DNA from: Lepidodermella squamata
Taxonomy: Eukaryota; Gastrotricha
Direction of reading: 5' to 3'
Assembly (NCBI GenBank): GCA_047495785.1
Contig: JBLDXI010000032.1
Location: 1,054,001 to 1,118,000 of the forward strand
Length of the DNA stretch: 64,000 nucleotides
Part shown: positions 10,281 through 20,204 of the stretch, one piece after another
Numbering within the stretch: the stretch's first letter is position 1
Layout of the letters: every line of letters starts with the position of its first letter
Translations under genes and position numbers: made by a program
Notes under the pieces: generated by a model
What the model was told of the DNA's origin: nothing
Database searches by the model: none
The model's input: the letters and a program-made list of their open reading frames with translations, nothing else

Positions 10281-11195
10281 ATGAAATTGATTGATATTTT
10301 CATCGCGTTTTCTTGCGTCAGCGCCGAAATTTTCAGAGAGCGAGAAATTACGATAGTCTTTCGATTAGCCACCGTATCATCTTTAGGCGACAATTTTCCT
10401 TCCGATTATTCGAATTCGATTTCTATCGGTTGCAATGACACGAGAGCTAGCGACGGCTCTCAGCCGTGTTTCTTTACAGTGAAAACCGCCGATTTGAAGC
10501 GATTCGTCCATTTAGACTACGACGTACCCGGGCCTCACATTTTGCTGTATCAACTCGCTTCAAAGGCTAAAATAACGATTCAGGGCCTTGATTTGTCGCA
10601 AATTCACGACGAATCTGTGCGGCAAATAATCGCCGATTCATTTCGAAATTACGCTGGCGATATAGGAAGCGCTTCGATTTCAACAATTTTCCACTCGAAA
10701 CATGAATGCTCGATTTGGTTCTCATCGTCTTCGATTCAAAATCGAGCATGTATTATTACTTTTGAAAATAATTGGCTGCAAAAATTTGATATTTTGAAAT
10801 TCATATTGACCGGATATCAGGAAAATTCCTGTCAGCATGGTTATTTGCTCTACGCAAGATTTTTAGCCTCGAAATTTGATTTCAACCCCGCGAAAAAATA
10901 TTTGCATGACAGTTTTAATTGTAAAAAATCGTCGTTTTTCACCGATTTTTACAGCTCATCGCCGATTCAGATGTGTTTCGATGAGCCGAAATCGTCGAGT
11001 CTCTCAAAATGCGCGAAATTTGAGTTTGAATCCGACCCGGCTAATGACAGTATTTCCGGGATAATATCAAAATATTGGTACGTAATCGTCGGATTTTTTG
11101 CCACTGTAATTTGTATAACAATTTTCGGACAATGCCGACGCCAATGGTCGATTTGGTTCTCAAATGGCCGGTCGAGATATAACCGTCCGCCTTAA
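10281..11195 (+). CDS. Array gene 6: eight-Cys membrane protein, short tail
   Basis: 304 residues. Signal peptide about 1-15. The ectodomain has SIGC, QPCFF, ITIQGL, HEC, RAC, NSCQHGYLLYARF, FNC, QMCFDE and SKC. Membrane span about 258-281. The tail is only about 22 residues, basic and aromatic, ending NRPP with no Tyr motif, so it may have lost the C-terminal part found in relatives. An acceptor-like AATTTTAG ends 12 bases before the ATG. Confidence 0.82.
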   Translation: MKLIDIFIAFSCVSAEIFREREITIVFRLATVSSLGDNFPSDYSNSISIGCNDTRASDGSQPCFFTVKTADLKRFVHLDYDVPGPHILLYQLASKAKITIQGLDLSQIHDESVRQIIADSFRNYAGDIGSASISTIFHSKHECSIWFSSSSIQNRACIITFENNWLQKFDILKFILTGYQENSCQHGYLLYARFLASKFDFNPAKKYLHDSFNCKKSSFFTDFYSSSPIQMCFDEPKSSSLSKCAKFEFESDPANDSISGIISKYWYVIVGFFATVICITIFGQCRRQWSIWFSNGRSRYNRPP

Positions 11196-11639
11196 TTAAA
11201 GATGCTTAGTCCTAATTTTTGCCCGCTCACCCCCTTTCCCTTTAGTAAATTATTTTTTCGTTGTGTGATATGGTGCGTTTTATTTTTTAGTTTATTAATT
11301 AAATTAGTCTCATTTTGCGCTAATACATAAAAAGGTACCATGTATTAGTTGATTTATGCATGAGCCTCATTGTTTAGGCGTGAAGCTGTGTTTCTATTTT
11401 TTGGAACTAGGTTTCCTAGTGGTTAGAACACTCTATTACTGCGCTCAATCATATGCTTATTTTATTGATTTTTTCCCCTAGGTCCCACTCCATAGTAGAG
11501 TACTAAAATTCCCTTGGCAAATATCGTATTTCGCATGCGTTTTTCTCGTGCCTTGTATTTGATAATTTCATTTCTCTAGGTCCAGCTTTCTTTTTATGAT
11601 ATTGTTCTGTTTTGCATAAATCGGGCGCCGATCATCGTT
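11196..11639 (+). other. Spacer between array genes 6 and 7
   Basis: AT-rich; ends in an acceptor-like TTTCTCTAG at 11579. The stretch near 11410 looks slightly like a tRNA D-arm but has no T-arm. Nothing else seen. Confidence 0.5.
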
Positions 11640-13124
11640 ATGCTTCAATGGGGTCAATTTCTCATTGGCCTCTTGTTGAGTTTATTCACTGCAATCGCAC
11701 TCGCCGAGGATTTCGTCGCTGATTCAGCAATTTTATTAGGATGTAATACGAACAGCACATCTCCTTCATCGACACCTTTATCGTCAAATGACGCTAAAAT
11801 TTGTTTCTACACATTCAAACCCGATCCGATTCGTCGACATCTCAATTTCGTCCGCAATGACAGCAATTCGGTGGAAATGTTGCTATACCAACTTGCGCCG
11901 GGCGTTCGAGTTCGACTTTACGGCCTTCAGTCGTCGAAGCAGAAAACAGCCCAGGAGAAGGCGCAGGATAATTTCTATCCAATCAAAACTAGCCTGTTCG
12001 ATTCAAGCGTGAATTGCTCGTATTGGGACAACACCGAATCGAGTATCGAGTATCCGTGTTTTTTCTACCTTAAAGAAAGTTGGCTGGCGAAGTACAACGC
12101 GTTTAAACTGACGATCGAAGGCAATCAGACGAAATCGTGCTTCACTGGCAATATGCTGTATGCTCGATGGCGAAGCCGAGATTTCGCCATTGAAAAGTAC
12201 GTACTTTACTCAAGGTATCACGACTACAACTCGCTGAATTCTTGCCCGAATCATTTTCAATTCTACGAAACAACCCCGAGCCAGGGCGTCACTATGTGCC
12301 TTGACGATGTTATTGCGACTAATCAAATCAATAGAAAGTGCCCAGTTTTTGAGACAAATTCGAAATATCGTTACCCACCGACTGGCGAGGGGGGTAGCCT
12401 TCGCGAGATGTTGGGCGAATTTTGGTACACGGTTCTCGTCATTGGGGTATGCCTTGTTGTCTTGGCGATTTTGAGTATCAAATGCCGGGAGCGCCTGCCG
12501 TGTTTCGTGCGGAATCGACCGATTGCGGGCGCGGGCATGTATATGGCTACCCCACAGAGTGCTCCTATCTACCCGACTCAACCTATGATCCCGGTTGTTG
12601 GGGGTGCTCCGTATCCGCAAGTCGTTGGAGGACCACCTGGGGGTGCTCCCTACCCACCCGGTGCACCCGGTGCGCCCCCGTACCCACAGGGACCAGGCGG
12701 GGCTCCAGGTGCGCCTCCGTACCCACAGGGACCAGGTGGGGCGCCCTATCCTCCAGGAGGTGCTCCGTACCCCCAAGCACCCTACCCGGGTGCTCCCTAC
12801 CCACCTGGCCCGGGTGGGCCCGGTGGGTCGTACCCGTCGGCTCCTTACCCGACTTCAGGGCCAGTGCCTTATCCAAGCGGTCCTTACACGACAACTGGAA
12901 CAGCTACGCCGTCTGTCTACACCCCGCCAACCATGACTTCTCCGTATCCGCCGGCTCCGCCACCTGCTTACACCGCCACTGCCTCATCCGCGGAACAGGC
13001 GATGACAGCTTCTCAAGCACCGCCCATGTACTCACTGAACCCAGAATCTGCACCACTACTGCCATCTGCACCTCCGGCAAATACGACCACGGCCTCAAGC
13101 CCGCCATACCCGACCGGGCCGTGA
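11640..13124 (+). CDS. Array gene 7: eight-Cys membrane protein with GAPYP-repeat tail
   Basis: 494 residues, the longest member. Signal peptide 1-22; cysteines at 35, 55, 126, 140, 167, 202, 220 and 234; VRVRLYGL at 89-96; MCLDD in place of CFDDL; membrane span about 263-281. The tail (from 282) is a Pro/Gly/Tyr-rich low-complexity domain with repeated GAPYP/PPYPQ units at about 321-402 (DNA about 12600-12845, GC-rich), then PPAY (441-444) and PPMY (461-464). Such a tail could bind several WW or SH3 domains or self-associate; that is inference. Open frames antisense to the repeat are by-products of its composition. Confidence 0.88.
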   Translation: MLQWGQFLIGLLLSLFTAIALAEDFVADSAILLGCNTNSTSPSSTPLSSNDAKICFYTFKPDPIRRHLNFVRNDSNSVEMLLYQLAPGVRVRLYGLQSSKQKTAQEKAQDNFYPIKTSLFDSSVNCSYWDNTESSIEYPCFFYLKESWLAKYNAFKLTIEGNQTKSCFTGNMLYARWRSRDFAIEKYVLYSRYHDYNSLNSCPNHFQFYETTPSQGVTMCLDDVIATNQINRKCPVFETNSKYRYPPTGEGGSLREMLGEFWYTVLVIGVCLVVLAILSIKCRERLPCFVRNRPIAGAGMYMATPQSAPIYPTQPMIPVVGGAPYPQVVGGPPGGAPYPPGAPGAPPYPQGPGGAPGAPPYPQGPGGAPYPPGGAPYPQAPYPGAPYPPGPGGPGGSYPSAPYPTSGPVPYPSGPYTTTGTATPSVYTPPTMTSPYPPAPPPAYTATASSAEQAMTASQAPPMYSLNPESAPLLPSAPPANTTTASSPPYPTGP

Positions 13125-13414
13125 TCAGTGCCATGACGATTGCTTCTATTTACCGTAGTTTTTGCCGCTTCAATTTTAATTTTTTCTAGTATTCGCTTTT
13201 AATATTTTATTCAATCTCTATGAGAGCGATCGCTGTTGAAAAACTGTTCAAGTATTAAACCAAGTGTTGAACCATCATAATATGCATTTATCAATATCGT
13301 GCCGTTTTATTGTTACCTGGAACCCGCTGTGATATTAAAAAATTCGGGTCTAATTATTTGTTTGTATTTTTTTTTAGATTTTTATAAAATGAGTTGACAC
13401 CGTCATCTTGATCG

Positions 13415-14323
13415 ATGCTTTCGAATGCTCAATCGGCTCGATTTTTGTTGTTGATATCGTATGTTTTCTACTCATGTTCGAATGAAAAAATCGAAGCTAA
13501 TGAGGTGATACCTCGTGCGAAAAATTCTGTTTATCTCGGCTGCAACGGAGCAGGAAAGACGAGCGAAGTTTCGTGTTTTGGGATTATCGATTCAACCTCG
13601 TTAACGAGCCACTTACAGCCAATTCAATCAACTTCGACCATTTTCTTGCTTTCAAACAGCCTAGAAAGCGTTCGTGTACGTCTTTTCGGGTTGAACGAGT
13701 CAGAATTCGCGTCCAGTGATGCATTTCTTCAAGCTAGAACGGCCGAAGTAATATTTGACTCTGATTCTTGTAGCCTCAGGGCTAACACCTCGACCAACGC
13801 GGAAAAGTGCCGTTTTGAACTGGCTCGCATAAAGTACCACGTTTTCCCATATTTCGGCATATTTTTAAATGGTTCTCAAGCTGATTCTTGCCTCAGCAAT
13901 TACATGATAACAGCTCGTTGGCGAGGTGGAGATTTTTTGTTTGACATTCCTGATTCGAAATTCCAAAAATCTGAATCTTGTCAGCGAACTATTTTGTCGA
14001 AAAATAGTCTAAATATTTGCTTTGACGATTTGATCCAACTTAACAATGGCTCCAACAATTGCCCAAAATTTGAATTCGACGAAGATATTAAAGAGGAGAG
14101 CCACTGGCTGCTTCAAACTTTCGGCCCGGGTGGTTATCTAGTCGCTATAATCGTCTTTAATGTCATCTGGATTGGTTTAATTGGCGTCTTACGCAAATTC
14201 TGCGCAATTTTCTGCCGTGGTTGCTGTGCCTCGTGTGACCTATGTTGCTGTAAATCGAATCGACCGCCGCAAAATCTGCGTGAAAGTGAAGCGTTGTATT
14301 TGAACGAACCTAGTCACGCTTAG
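13415..14323 (+). CDS. Array gene 8: eight-Cys membrane protein, Cys-rich tail
   Basis: 302 residues. Signal peptide about 1-22; ectodomain cysteines at 43, 54, 119, 132, 159, 189, 202 and 216, with VRVRLFGL, IFDSDSC, ICFDDL and CPKF; membrane span about 240-259. Directly inside the membrane is a cluster of eight cysteines (263-279, CCASCDLCCC), typical of S-palmitoylated juxtamembrane regions. There is no PPxY. It is the first of the Cys-tail subgroup (genes 8-14). An acceptor-like TTTTTTTAG ends 38 bases before the ATG. Confidence 0.87.
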   Translation: MLSNAQSARFLLLISYVFYSCSNEKIEANEVIPRAKNSVYLGCNGAGKTSEVSCFGIIDSTSLTSHLQPIQSTSTIFLLSNSLESVRVRLFGLNESEFASSDAFLQARTAEVIFDSDSCSLRANTSTNAEKCRFELARIKYHVFPYFGIFLNGSQADSCLSNYMITARWRGGDFLFDIPDSKFQKSESCQRTILSKNSLNICFDDLIQLNNGSNNCPKFEFDEDIKEESHWLLQTFGPGGYLVAIIVFNVIWIGLIGVLRKFCAIFCRGCCASCDLCCCKSNRPPQNLRESEALYLNEPSHA

Positions 14324-14681
14324 TCTTATTCTACGACCATGATGTAGTATTTTCCAGTCTATCGAAAAATCTCTTGTTGCTGATCTGTGATTGTTTATTT
14401 TTGGCCTAGATTTTAGTTCTGACCTATTTTTTAACGAGTTTCGCATGCAAAATTTGACGTTGTACTTCGATGCAGAATATAAATATGGTGCAATCAACAA
14501 TTTCTCATTTATTTTTAGGATTATTAAAATCATTTTTTTCTCCCCCGATTTGATGGATTTCATCGGCTATTTTTCCACCGTTTCAACCTCCTCAATTTCA
14601 GGGTAAAATTAGTTTGGTCAAAAAGCTTCAGTTTTGTACCTCTATTGAGTTTTATTCATCATTTTGTTAGAAGTAGACGTT
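14324..14681 (+). other. Spacer between array genes 8 and 9
   Basis: AT-rich, with an acceptor-like TTTTGTTAG ending at 14670. Two short overlapping open frames have no family features. Nothing else seen. Confidence 0.45.
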
Positions 14682-15644
14682 ATGTTGATTTGTTTTGGTT
14701 TAATTAAAAGGGCTCTGGTTATCAATTTAGCCTGGAATTTGCTCATTTCGATTGCTGATTTTCATGTTTATAGCTTCGATGTTCCTTTGGCTAATAGTAC
14801 CATATTTTTGGGTTGCAGCGACCCGAATCACGACTCTTGCTATTCAGTAGTCACTAAACAGGATATTGTAAGGTACCTAATCCCGAAAAAACTAGATTCA
14901 CCCCTGTTTGAGATCAACAATTTGCTGACTGAGGACATTTTTCGGGTCAGGCTGTACGCTTTAGTACCCGGAACTTACTTCAAGACTAAAGGCACCCTCT
15001 CTGAAATCGTGACCTCCTGGAATAAACACGGCACATTTTTATTTGACTCCGATTTCGCTTGCAAAGACGAAATTCGACTAAGAAAACCGTGCCTCCTTAA
15101 CGCTCGAGATTATTTTCAAATGCACGACGCATTCGGCTTGATCATCGAAGGCCCCCAGTCTTATACTTGCATACCTGGGTACTTGCTCATGGTTGGATGG
15201 CTTGATTCTGACTTCGACTTCGGAGAGCCATTATATTCGAAATCTGCCTCTTGCCGACGCTTTGTGGGTGATGCCCGGGATCCTACTAGTCAGTCTGTTA
15301 CTGGTTGCTTCGATGATTTGTTGCCCAGTGCCGAAAAATGCCCGAAATTCGGGCCGTTTGAATGTAATCCCGGGCCTCATCGGGAAGGTTTGCTAGATGT
15401 TGAAACAGATTCGAAGGCGTCCGACTGGCGAGATGTTGCTATACCTGTATTCGGCGTTGTCATTTCGGTTATATCGCTCATTATTTGCATAGTTGTGCTA
15501 TATTTGATGCGAAAGCGGATTAAGGACGACTGCGTAGCTTGTATGTCGAAGTGCTGCTGGAAAAATAAGCCTGAGACCAGATCTGATGATGAAACCGAAT
15601 TTCATGAAATGAAAGAGCTTCCGCTTGCAAATGATACTGACTGA
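14682..15644 (+). CDS. Array gene 9: eight-Cys membrane protein, Cys-rich tail
   Basis: 320 residues from the first in-frame ATG, 11 bases after an acceptor-like TTTGTTAG. Signal about 1-26. Ectodomain with FLGC, DSCYSVVT, VRLYAL, LFDSDFAC, KPC, YTCIPGYLL, ASC, GCFDDLL and KCPKF. Membrane span about 253-276. The tail has DDCVACMSKCC, a palmitoylation-like cluster, then an acidic C-terminus; no PPxY. Closest to genes 10 and 11. Confidence 0.87.
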   Translation: MLICFGLIKRALVINLAWNLLISIADFHVYSFDVPLANSTIFLGCSDPNHDSCYSVVTKQDIVRYLIPKKLDSPLFEINNLLTEDIFRVRLYALVPGTYFKTKGTLSEIVTSWNKHGTFLFDSDFACKDEIRLRKPCLLNARDYFQMHDAFGLIIEGPQSYTCIPGYLLMVGWLDSDFDFGEPLYSKSASCRRFVGDARDPTSQSVTGCFDDLLPSAEKCPKFGPFECNPGPHREGLLDVETDSKASDWRDVAIPVFGVVISVISLIICIVVLYLMRKRIKDDCVACMSKCCWKNKPETRSDDETEFHEMKELPLANDTD

Positions 15645-15980
15645 ACGATCTAATCAAAAAGGGTGCTAACTTATCATTTCTATTACCATTTTTTGGAGTG
15701 TTGAGTAAATAGTAAGATTTTGCATATTTAAATATATTTTAGACACATTTTATTAGTATTAATTGCCAAATACTATCAAATTATTTTAAGCAAGTAAGAT
15801 TTAACCAGCCTATAATAGAAAGCTTGCGCAACTAATGAACTAAATTTAGATTATTCATCTTAAAGTATGAGAAAAAGCTTGAGTTCGAGTTTGATTGCTT
15901 GCGGATTGCCTGCCTTGTTTCAATTTGGCTTGCAAATGTCATTTTTCATTTTCAGAAATGTAGGCGTTTAAACTTGATTG
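15645..15980 (+). other. Spacer between array genes 9 and 10
   Basis: AT-rich; acceptor-like CATTTTCAG ends at 15955, followed by a short upstream ATG before the gene 10 start. Nothing else seen. Confidence 0.45.
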
Positions 15981-16991
15981 ATGAGAAAATTTGGGGCAAT
16001 CCTCCTTTGCCAATTAATTTGGGCAATTCTTGCCAACTTAACACAGGCTGTCGATTCTTCAACAACATCGCCTTCCAATGCTGAGAATAGACCGAATAGC
16101 GTATTCCTAGGCTGTTCTGTTACCAGCAATGAATCTTCCTGTTATACAGTTATTCACCGTCGTCATCTCGTCAAATATTTCAATCAAATGAAACTCGACT
16201 CGCCAATGCTAGAGCTGAACTCCTTGTTGATTAAAGGCAGTGTTCAGGTCAGACTATTCGGCTTCGAACGTGATTCGACGTTCGATACAGCCGGGTCGGC
16301 TGTTTCGATTTTCGAGGCGTGGAAAAAACAAGGCGCTTTCCTTTTCGACTCTGATTTCGCGTGCCGTGAAGAAGGCCGGTCGGGCAAGGCGCATCTCGCT
16401 GTCTTTCAAACAAGTGATGAATACCGCGAATCTCGCCCATGTCTATTGAATGCTCGCAATTATTTCAACTCATTTCTAGCTTTTGGCTTAATAATGAACG
16501 GATCTCAAGAAAATTCATGCTTACCGGGCTATATGGTCATGGCTCAATGGCTGGGCCAAGATTTCAGATTCTCATCTCCTCCTTACTCGAATTTCAGGTC
16601 TTGCAGCAAATTTTTAGGCGAAATCTGGTCGAATAGTTCTATTCACGCCTGTTTTGATAATTTGTTACCTCAGGGTCGAAATTGTCCGAATTTCCAACCT
16701 TTCACCCGCTATTTCCAATCACATCGTAAAAATATGATTGACGCTTATTTTACTACGCCAAAGTATGACCCAATTTTCGACACATTTGGGCCGATACTCG
16801 GCGGAATAATAATGCTAATTATGGTAGTTGTTGGTTTCATTGTTATGATAGTATTTCGAATAGCCATTGTCATTTGTTGCCAAGCATGTATTGCGGCCTG
16901 TTGCGCTGCATTTTGCGGTAGGAGTGAACCTAGGGCTGATCCTGAAATAGTCGCTGAAATGGAACGAATGACCGCTGAACCACGTATTTAA
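15981..16991 (+). CDS. Array gene 10: eight-Cys membrane protein, Cys-rich tail
   Basis: 336 residues from ATG 15981. Signal 1-23; cysteines at 45, 54, 128, 154, 180, 208, 224 and 235; VQVRLFGF; LFDSDFAC; SCLPGYMVMAQW; ACFDNLL. Membrane span about 272-292. The tail has a dense Cys cluster (CCQACIAACCAAFC) followed by EPRADPEIVAEMERM, a motif repeated in genes 13 and 14. No PPxY. Closest to gene 11. Confidence 0.88.
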   Translation: MRKFGAILLCQLIWAILANLTQAVDSSTTSPSNAENRPNSVFLGCSVTSNESSCYTVIHRRHLVKYFNQMKLDSPMLELNSLLIKGSVQVRLFGFERDSTFDTAGSAVSIFEAWKKQGAFLFDSDFACREEGRSGKAHLAVFQTSDEYRESRPCLLNARNYFNSFLAFGLIMNGSQENSCLPGYMVMAQWLGQDFRFSSPPYSNFRSCSKFLGEIWSNSSIHACFDNLLPQGRNCPNFQPFTRYFQSHRKNMIDAYFTTPKYDPIFDTFGPILGGIIMLIMVVVGFIVMIVFRIAIVICCQACIAACCAAFCGRSEPRADPEIVAEMERMTAEPRI

Positions 16992-17248
16992 AATTTCGAA
17001 ATAATTTTTTCATTTTAGTTTCTTACTGCCAAATGTTTTCTTCCTATCGTTTTTCATTTAAAATAAAAACGAATTTTCTAGAGGATTTTTTCTAATTTTT
17101 TAGGATTTTTCAAAAAATTATATTATAAAAACCTTTGATCACATCGGATTTACAAGTGCGTTGCTTGGTTCGATTTTTGTGAATATTCCTAATTAGATTC
17201 ATATATTTATCCTGAGCATTTATCGTATAGAGTTTTAAAAATGTTGTG

Positions 17249-18151
17249 ATGAAACTTGGCTCCGTGCGACTTTGTTTGTCGCTAGATTTCCTCATAATTC
17301 TAGTCGATTCGCTATTCAAAAATGCTGATGCCTCCGCACCGAACACAGTATTTATAGGATGCGAAAATTCCAGTCAGTGTTATTCGGTTATTTCGGCTAG
17401 TCTTCTGAACAAATATTTTCGGACCAACAAAACAAACTCGCTGCAACTTAATTCTCTGTTGACTAACGGCAATGTTCAAGTTTGGCTGTTCGGTTTCGAC
17501 CGCGATAGCGACTTCAAAACTTCAGGACCAGCGGCTGACGTATTCACAAATTGGCTGGCAAATGGGAAATTCCTGTTCGATTCAGATTACGCCTGCCGTG
17601 AGGACCAAACTTCAGCCAAATCGTTATTGAGCTCAGATAATAGCTATCGAAAGTCTCGTCCTTGCTTATTCAATACTCGTAACTACACTCATAGATACGA
17701 AAATCTCGGTCTTATGATAAATGGCTCTCAAATTAACTCTTGTCTACCGGGTTTCATGTTCATGGCGAGGTGGTTGAGCTCCGATTTTGTGTTTCTCGAT
17801 CCACCTTACTCCAAAACCGAAAATTGCCAAAAATCCACTGGTCACTTTCTGACCCTTTGTTTCGATAATTTGTTATTAGATGCTAGTCACTGTTCGAAAT
17901 TCGAGCCGTTTGTTGGCTATTCTGAAAATCATCGATCTGATTTGGAGGATGCTGATGTCGGCTTATATCAAGAAGATACGTCCCTGGTTTGGAAAGTCCT
18001 AGTCGCGTTGTTTCTAGTGATTTTTATAATTATTATTATCGACGTTATTTTTCGAGCCGCTATAAGGAATGGTTGCCAGTCGCTTTGCGCGGCTTGCAGT
18101 TCCAATTCTGCTTCCGGTGATTCGGAAATGGCGATGACCTTGAACGTATAA
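17249..18151 (+). CDS. Array gene 11: eight-Cys membrane protein, Cys tail
   Basis: 300 residues from ATG 17249. Signal about 1-27; FIGC, SQCYSVIS, VQVWLFGF, LFDSDYAC, RPCLFNTRNY, SCLPGFMFMARW, NC, LCFDNLL, HCSKF: all eight cysteines. Very hydrophobic span about 244-268 (FIIIII). Tail short, with CQSLCAAC and ending in a small acidic/Met-rich stretch; the RADPE motif of gene 10 is lost. The acceptor-like AATTTTTTAG lies far upstream (ends 17103), with two out-of-frame ATGs in between, so the exact 5' end is uncertain. Confidence 0.86.
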   Translation: MKLGSVRLCLSLDFLIILVDSLFKNADASAPNTVFIGCENSSQCYSVISASLLNKYFRTNKTNSLQLNSLLTNGNVQVWLFGFDRDSDFKTSGPAADVFTNWLANGKFLFDSDYACREDQTSAKSLLSSDNSYRKSRPCLFNTRNYTHRYENLGLMINGSQINSCLPGFMFMARWLSSDFVFLDPPYSKTENCQKSTGHFLTLCFDNLLLDASHCSKFEPFVGYSENHRSDLEDADVGLYQEDTSLVWKVLVALFLVIFIIIIIDVIFRAAIRNGCQSLCAACSSNSASGDSEMAMTLNV

Positions 18152-18819
18152 ACCTACTACATACTCCTGACGTGTTTATTTCTGACCGGTTTTTCTATAT
18201 GCAATCAATTGCCTCCAACTTGCCTTCGAGTTGTTTCTCATATTTTTTGAACCGAAATTTTTATTTCTCTATGTAATAAATGATATTTTTCATATTTTAT
18301 ATAAAAGAGTGATCATTTCTAATTTTAGGTATTTTTCTAAATTAATGACTATGCAAATCCAGCGATTGTGACAAAATATGTAGGGTTTGTTGTCGCAATT
18401 TTATTTCGGATCAGAAAATATCTTAAAAGCACGGCGTGAATTTTGTTCCCTTAGTCTTTCAAACTAACGCGATTAATCTTGAAAGCTCCTGCTTTATCCT
18501 TTCGGTTTTTTTTACATATCCATCGTAATAGCATGGGCTGTCAGAAAAGCAAAAAATGAATGTTTTCATAGTAAGGGAATACCTGCTCTCATAAATAACT
18601 GTAGTACATTACTAAGAACTAAGAAGTTTGGGTATCAATTTTTGGCATGTAAACAAAGCGGTGTGGTTTTTCCTATTCTGTTTGCAAGCTTTAATTTCTT
18701 TTTTCTTTTTAATAGTTGTTTATTTCATTGAAGTTTACTCCGACCTGTGGTTTTAACCTCAGCTGGCCGATGTCTTACTTTCGAATTTTGTCTCAAATTA
18801 GCTGACGAAAAATGCAGAA
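18152..18819 (+). other. Spacer between array gene 11 and truncated gene 12
   Basis: 668 bp, AT-rich, no open frame with family features. An acceptor-like TTTTTAATAG lies near 18715. Nothing else seen. Confidence 0.45.
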
Positions 18820-19077
18820 ATGCCGTTTTTCATGTTGTTCCTGATTTCGGCTCTCCAGCTTTCAAAAACAACCATTTCAAGCGAAATCGAAGCTAATAAT
18901 ACGACTCCAGGCCCCTACGGTAATTTCCGCGACGTGACATCAATCACCACTGCCTTTTTAGGCTGTGAATCTGCTACGGGGAACGCTTCTTGCTTCACGA
19001 TTATCGACAAAGAAAAATTGCTGGCTGAATTTAGCCAAGGAGATCCTAACCGCAAAAATGAGGTGTTTAAAGTTTAA
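18820..19077 (+). pseudogene. Array gene 12: truncated copy of genes 13/14
   Basis: 85 codons closely matching the N-termini of genes 13 and 14: signal peptide, FLGC, NASCFTIIDK, then NEVF. Where the intact copies continue into QLNSLLPQSSN, this copy shifts frame and stops, and after a few recognisable bases (TTTAATTCTCTCTG) the homology ends. Only the first two of the eight cysteines are encoded. It is a decayed partial duplicate; a secreted 85-residue product cannot be excluded. Confidence 0.75.
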
Positions 19078-19184
19078 TTCTCTCTGATTGAAGTAGGGCT
19101 TTTAAATTTATTGGCATGGCCAGCATGTTTAATCGCAATCCACCGAGGTGATTTGATTCGCATCTGCTGCCAAAATCTGTGAGC

Positions 19185-20204
19185 ATGTCCTATTTGATAC
19201 TGCTGCTATTTCCGACCTTCCTATTATGGAGGATGGTCTATTCCATTAGTAACGAAGCTGATGGCACGACTAAAAGCTCCTTCGTAAAATACTCGGACAC
19301 CACAGCATTTTTAGGCTGTGAATTCGCAGGGGATAGCGCTTCTTGCTTCACAGTTATCGATAAGGCAACACTGCTGGATAGATTCCGTAAAGAATCTCCT
19401 GAGAAAACTTACGAAGTGTTCCAGCTCAATTCCCTCCTACCACAAAGCAGCAACCTTCGCGTTCGGCTTTACGGGTTTAGAGAAAACGGCCATTCTCCTA
19501 AATCGAAAACTTATGAGGACGGCGTAAAATATTTTCAAAATCAAGGCGTTTTCCTCTTCGATTCTGATTACGCTTGCCTGCCAAACCCATTTACAAAATC
19601 GAATCTCACCCAAGGGTTGCCTTGTATGGTCACTATCCGAGAGTATCTTACATGGGACACGTTCCAAGCATTTGCCCTAGCTGTTGAGGGCTCTCAGTCG
19701 AAATCTTGCATTCCCGGCTATATGGTAATGGTCAGGTGGATAAGACGCGATTTCAGTGTTACTCCTTCTCTTACGCTTAATAAGGATCCTGGGTGTTCTG
19801 CTTGTGTTTTTGACGATAGTAATCCGTTATCGATTCGCGCGTGTTTGGACGATTTGTTGGGTAGCTACAAAGATTCTTGTCCGAGTTATGGTCGATTCGA
19901 AAGTTACCCCGAGGAATATCGGAAGTATTTGAGAGACACCCCTAAGTCAGTAAATTGGCTCCACGATCAGATGGGCTCTACATGGTACATTATATTCATC
20001 ATTGCTGCGAATATTATTCTGCTGATTGTTGGAGTTGTCTTTAGAGTTTCACTTGTTGCCTTATGCCGAGTTTGTTGTGCTGCTTGTTGCGCGTCTTGTC
20101 GGCGAAATGCAGCTGATAATCAACGGGCTGATCCTGAAATAGCCGCTGCTATGCAGTTGATGAATGAACCGAGAGCTGATCCTCAAAGGGCGCAAAATTC
20201 CTGA
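19185..20204 (+). CDS. Array gene 13: eight-Cys membrane protein, Cys-rich tail
   Basis: 339 residues from ATG 19185 (an in-frame GTG lies two codons up). Signal about 1-22; FLGC, ASCFTVIDKATLL, LNSLLPQSSNLRVRLYGF, LFDSDYAC, PCMVTIREY, SCIPGYMVMVRW, a CSAC pair at the sixth position, ACLDDLL and SCPSYG. Membrane span about 266-286. Tail CRVCCAACCASC then RADPEIAAAMQLMNEP and a second RADP. Nearest relative is gene 14, with long identical peptide runs, so the duplication is recent. Confidence 0.88.
   Translation: MSYLILLLFPTFLLWRMVYSISNEADGTTKSSFVKYSDTTAFLGCEFAGDSASCFTVIDKATLLDRFRKESPEKTYEVFQLNSLLPQSSNLRVRLYGFRENGHSPKSKTYEDGVKYFQNQGVFLFDSDYACLPNPFTKSNLTQGLPCMVTIREYLTWDTFQAFALAVEGSQSKSCIPGYMVMVRWIRRDFSVTPSLTLNKDPGCSACVFDDSNPLSIRACLDDLLGSYKDSCPSYGRFESYPEEYRKYLRDTPKSVNWLHDQMGSTWYIIFIIAANIILLIVGVVFRVSLVALCRVCCAACCASCRRNAADNQRADPEIAAAMQLMNEPRADPQRAQNS

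Noticed and set aside
11399-11500. tRNA-like stretch (CCTAGTGGTTAGAAC)
   Set aside because: It resembles a D-arm/A-box, but there is no T-arm with GTTCRANNC and no acceptor stem.
12210-12936. Long antisense and overlapping frames across gene 7 tail
   Set aside because: They are by-products of the GC-rich GAPYP repeat; none has a signal peptide or family motif.
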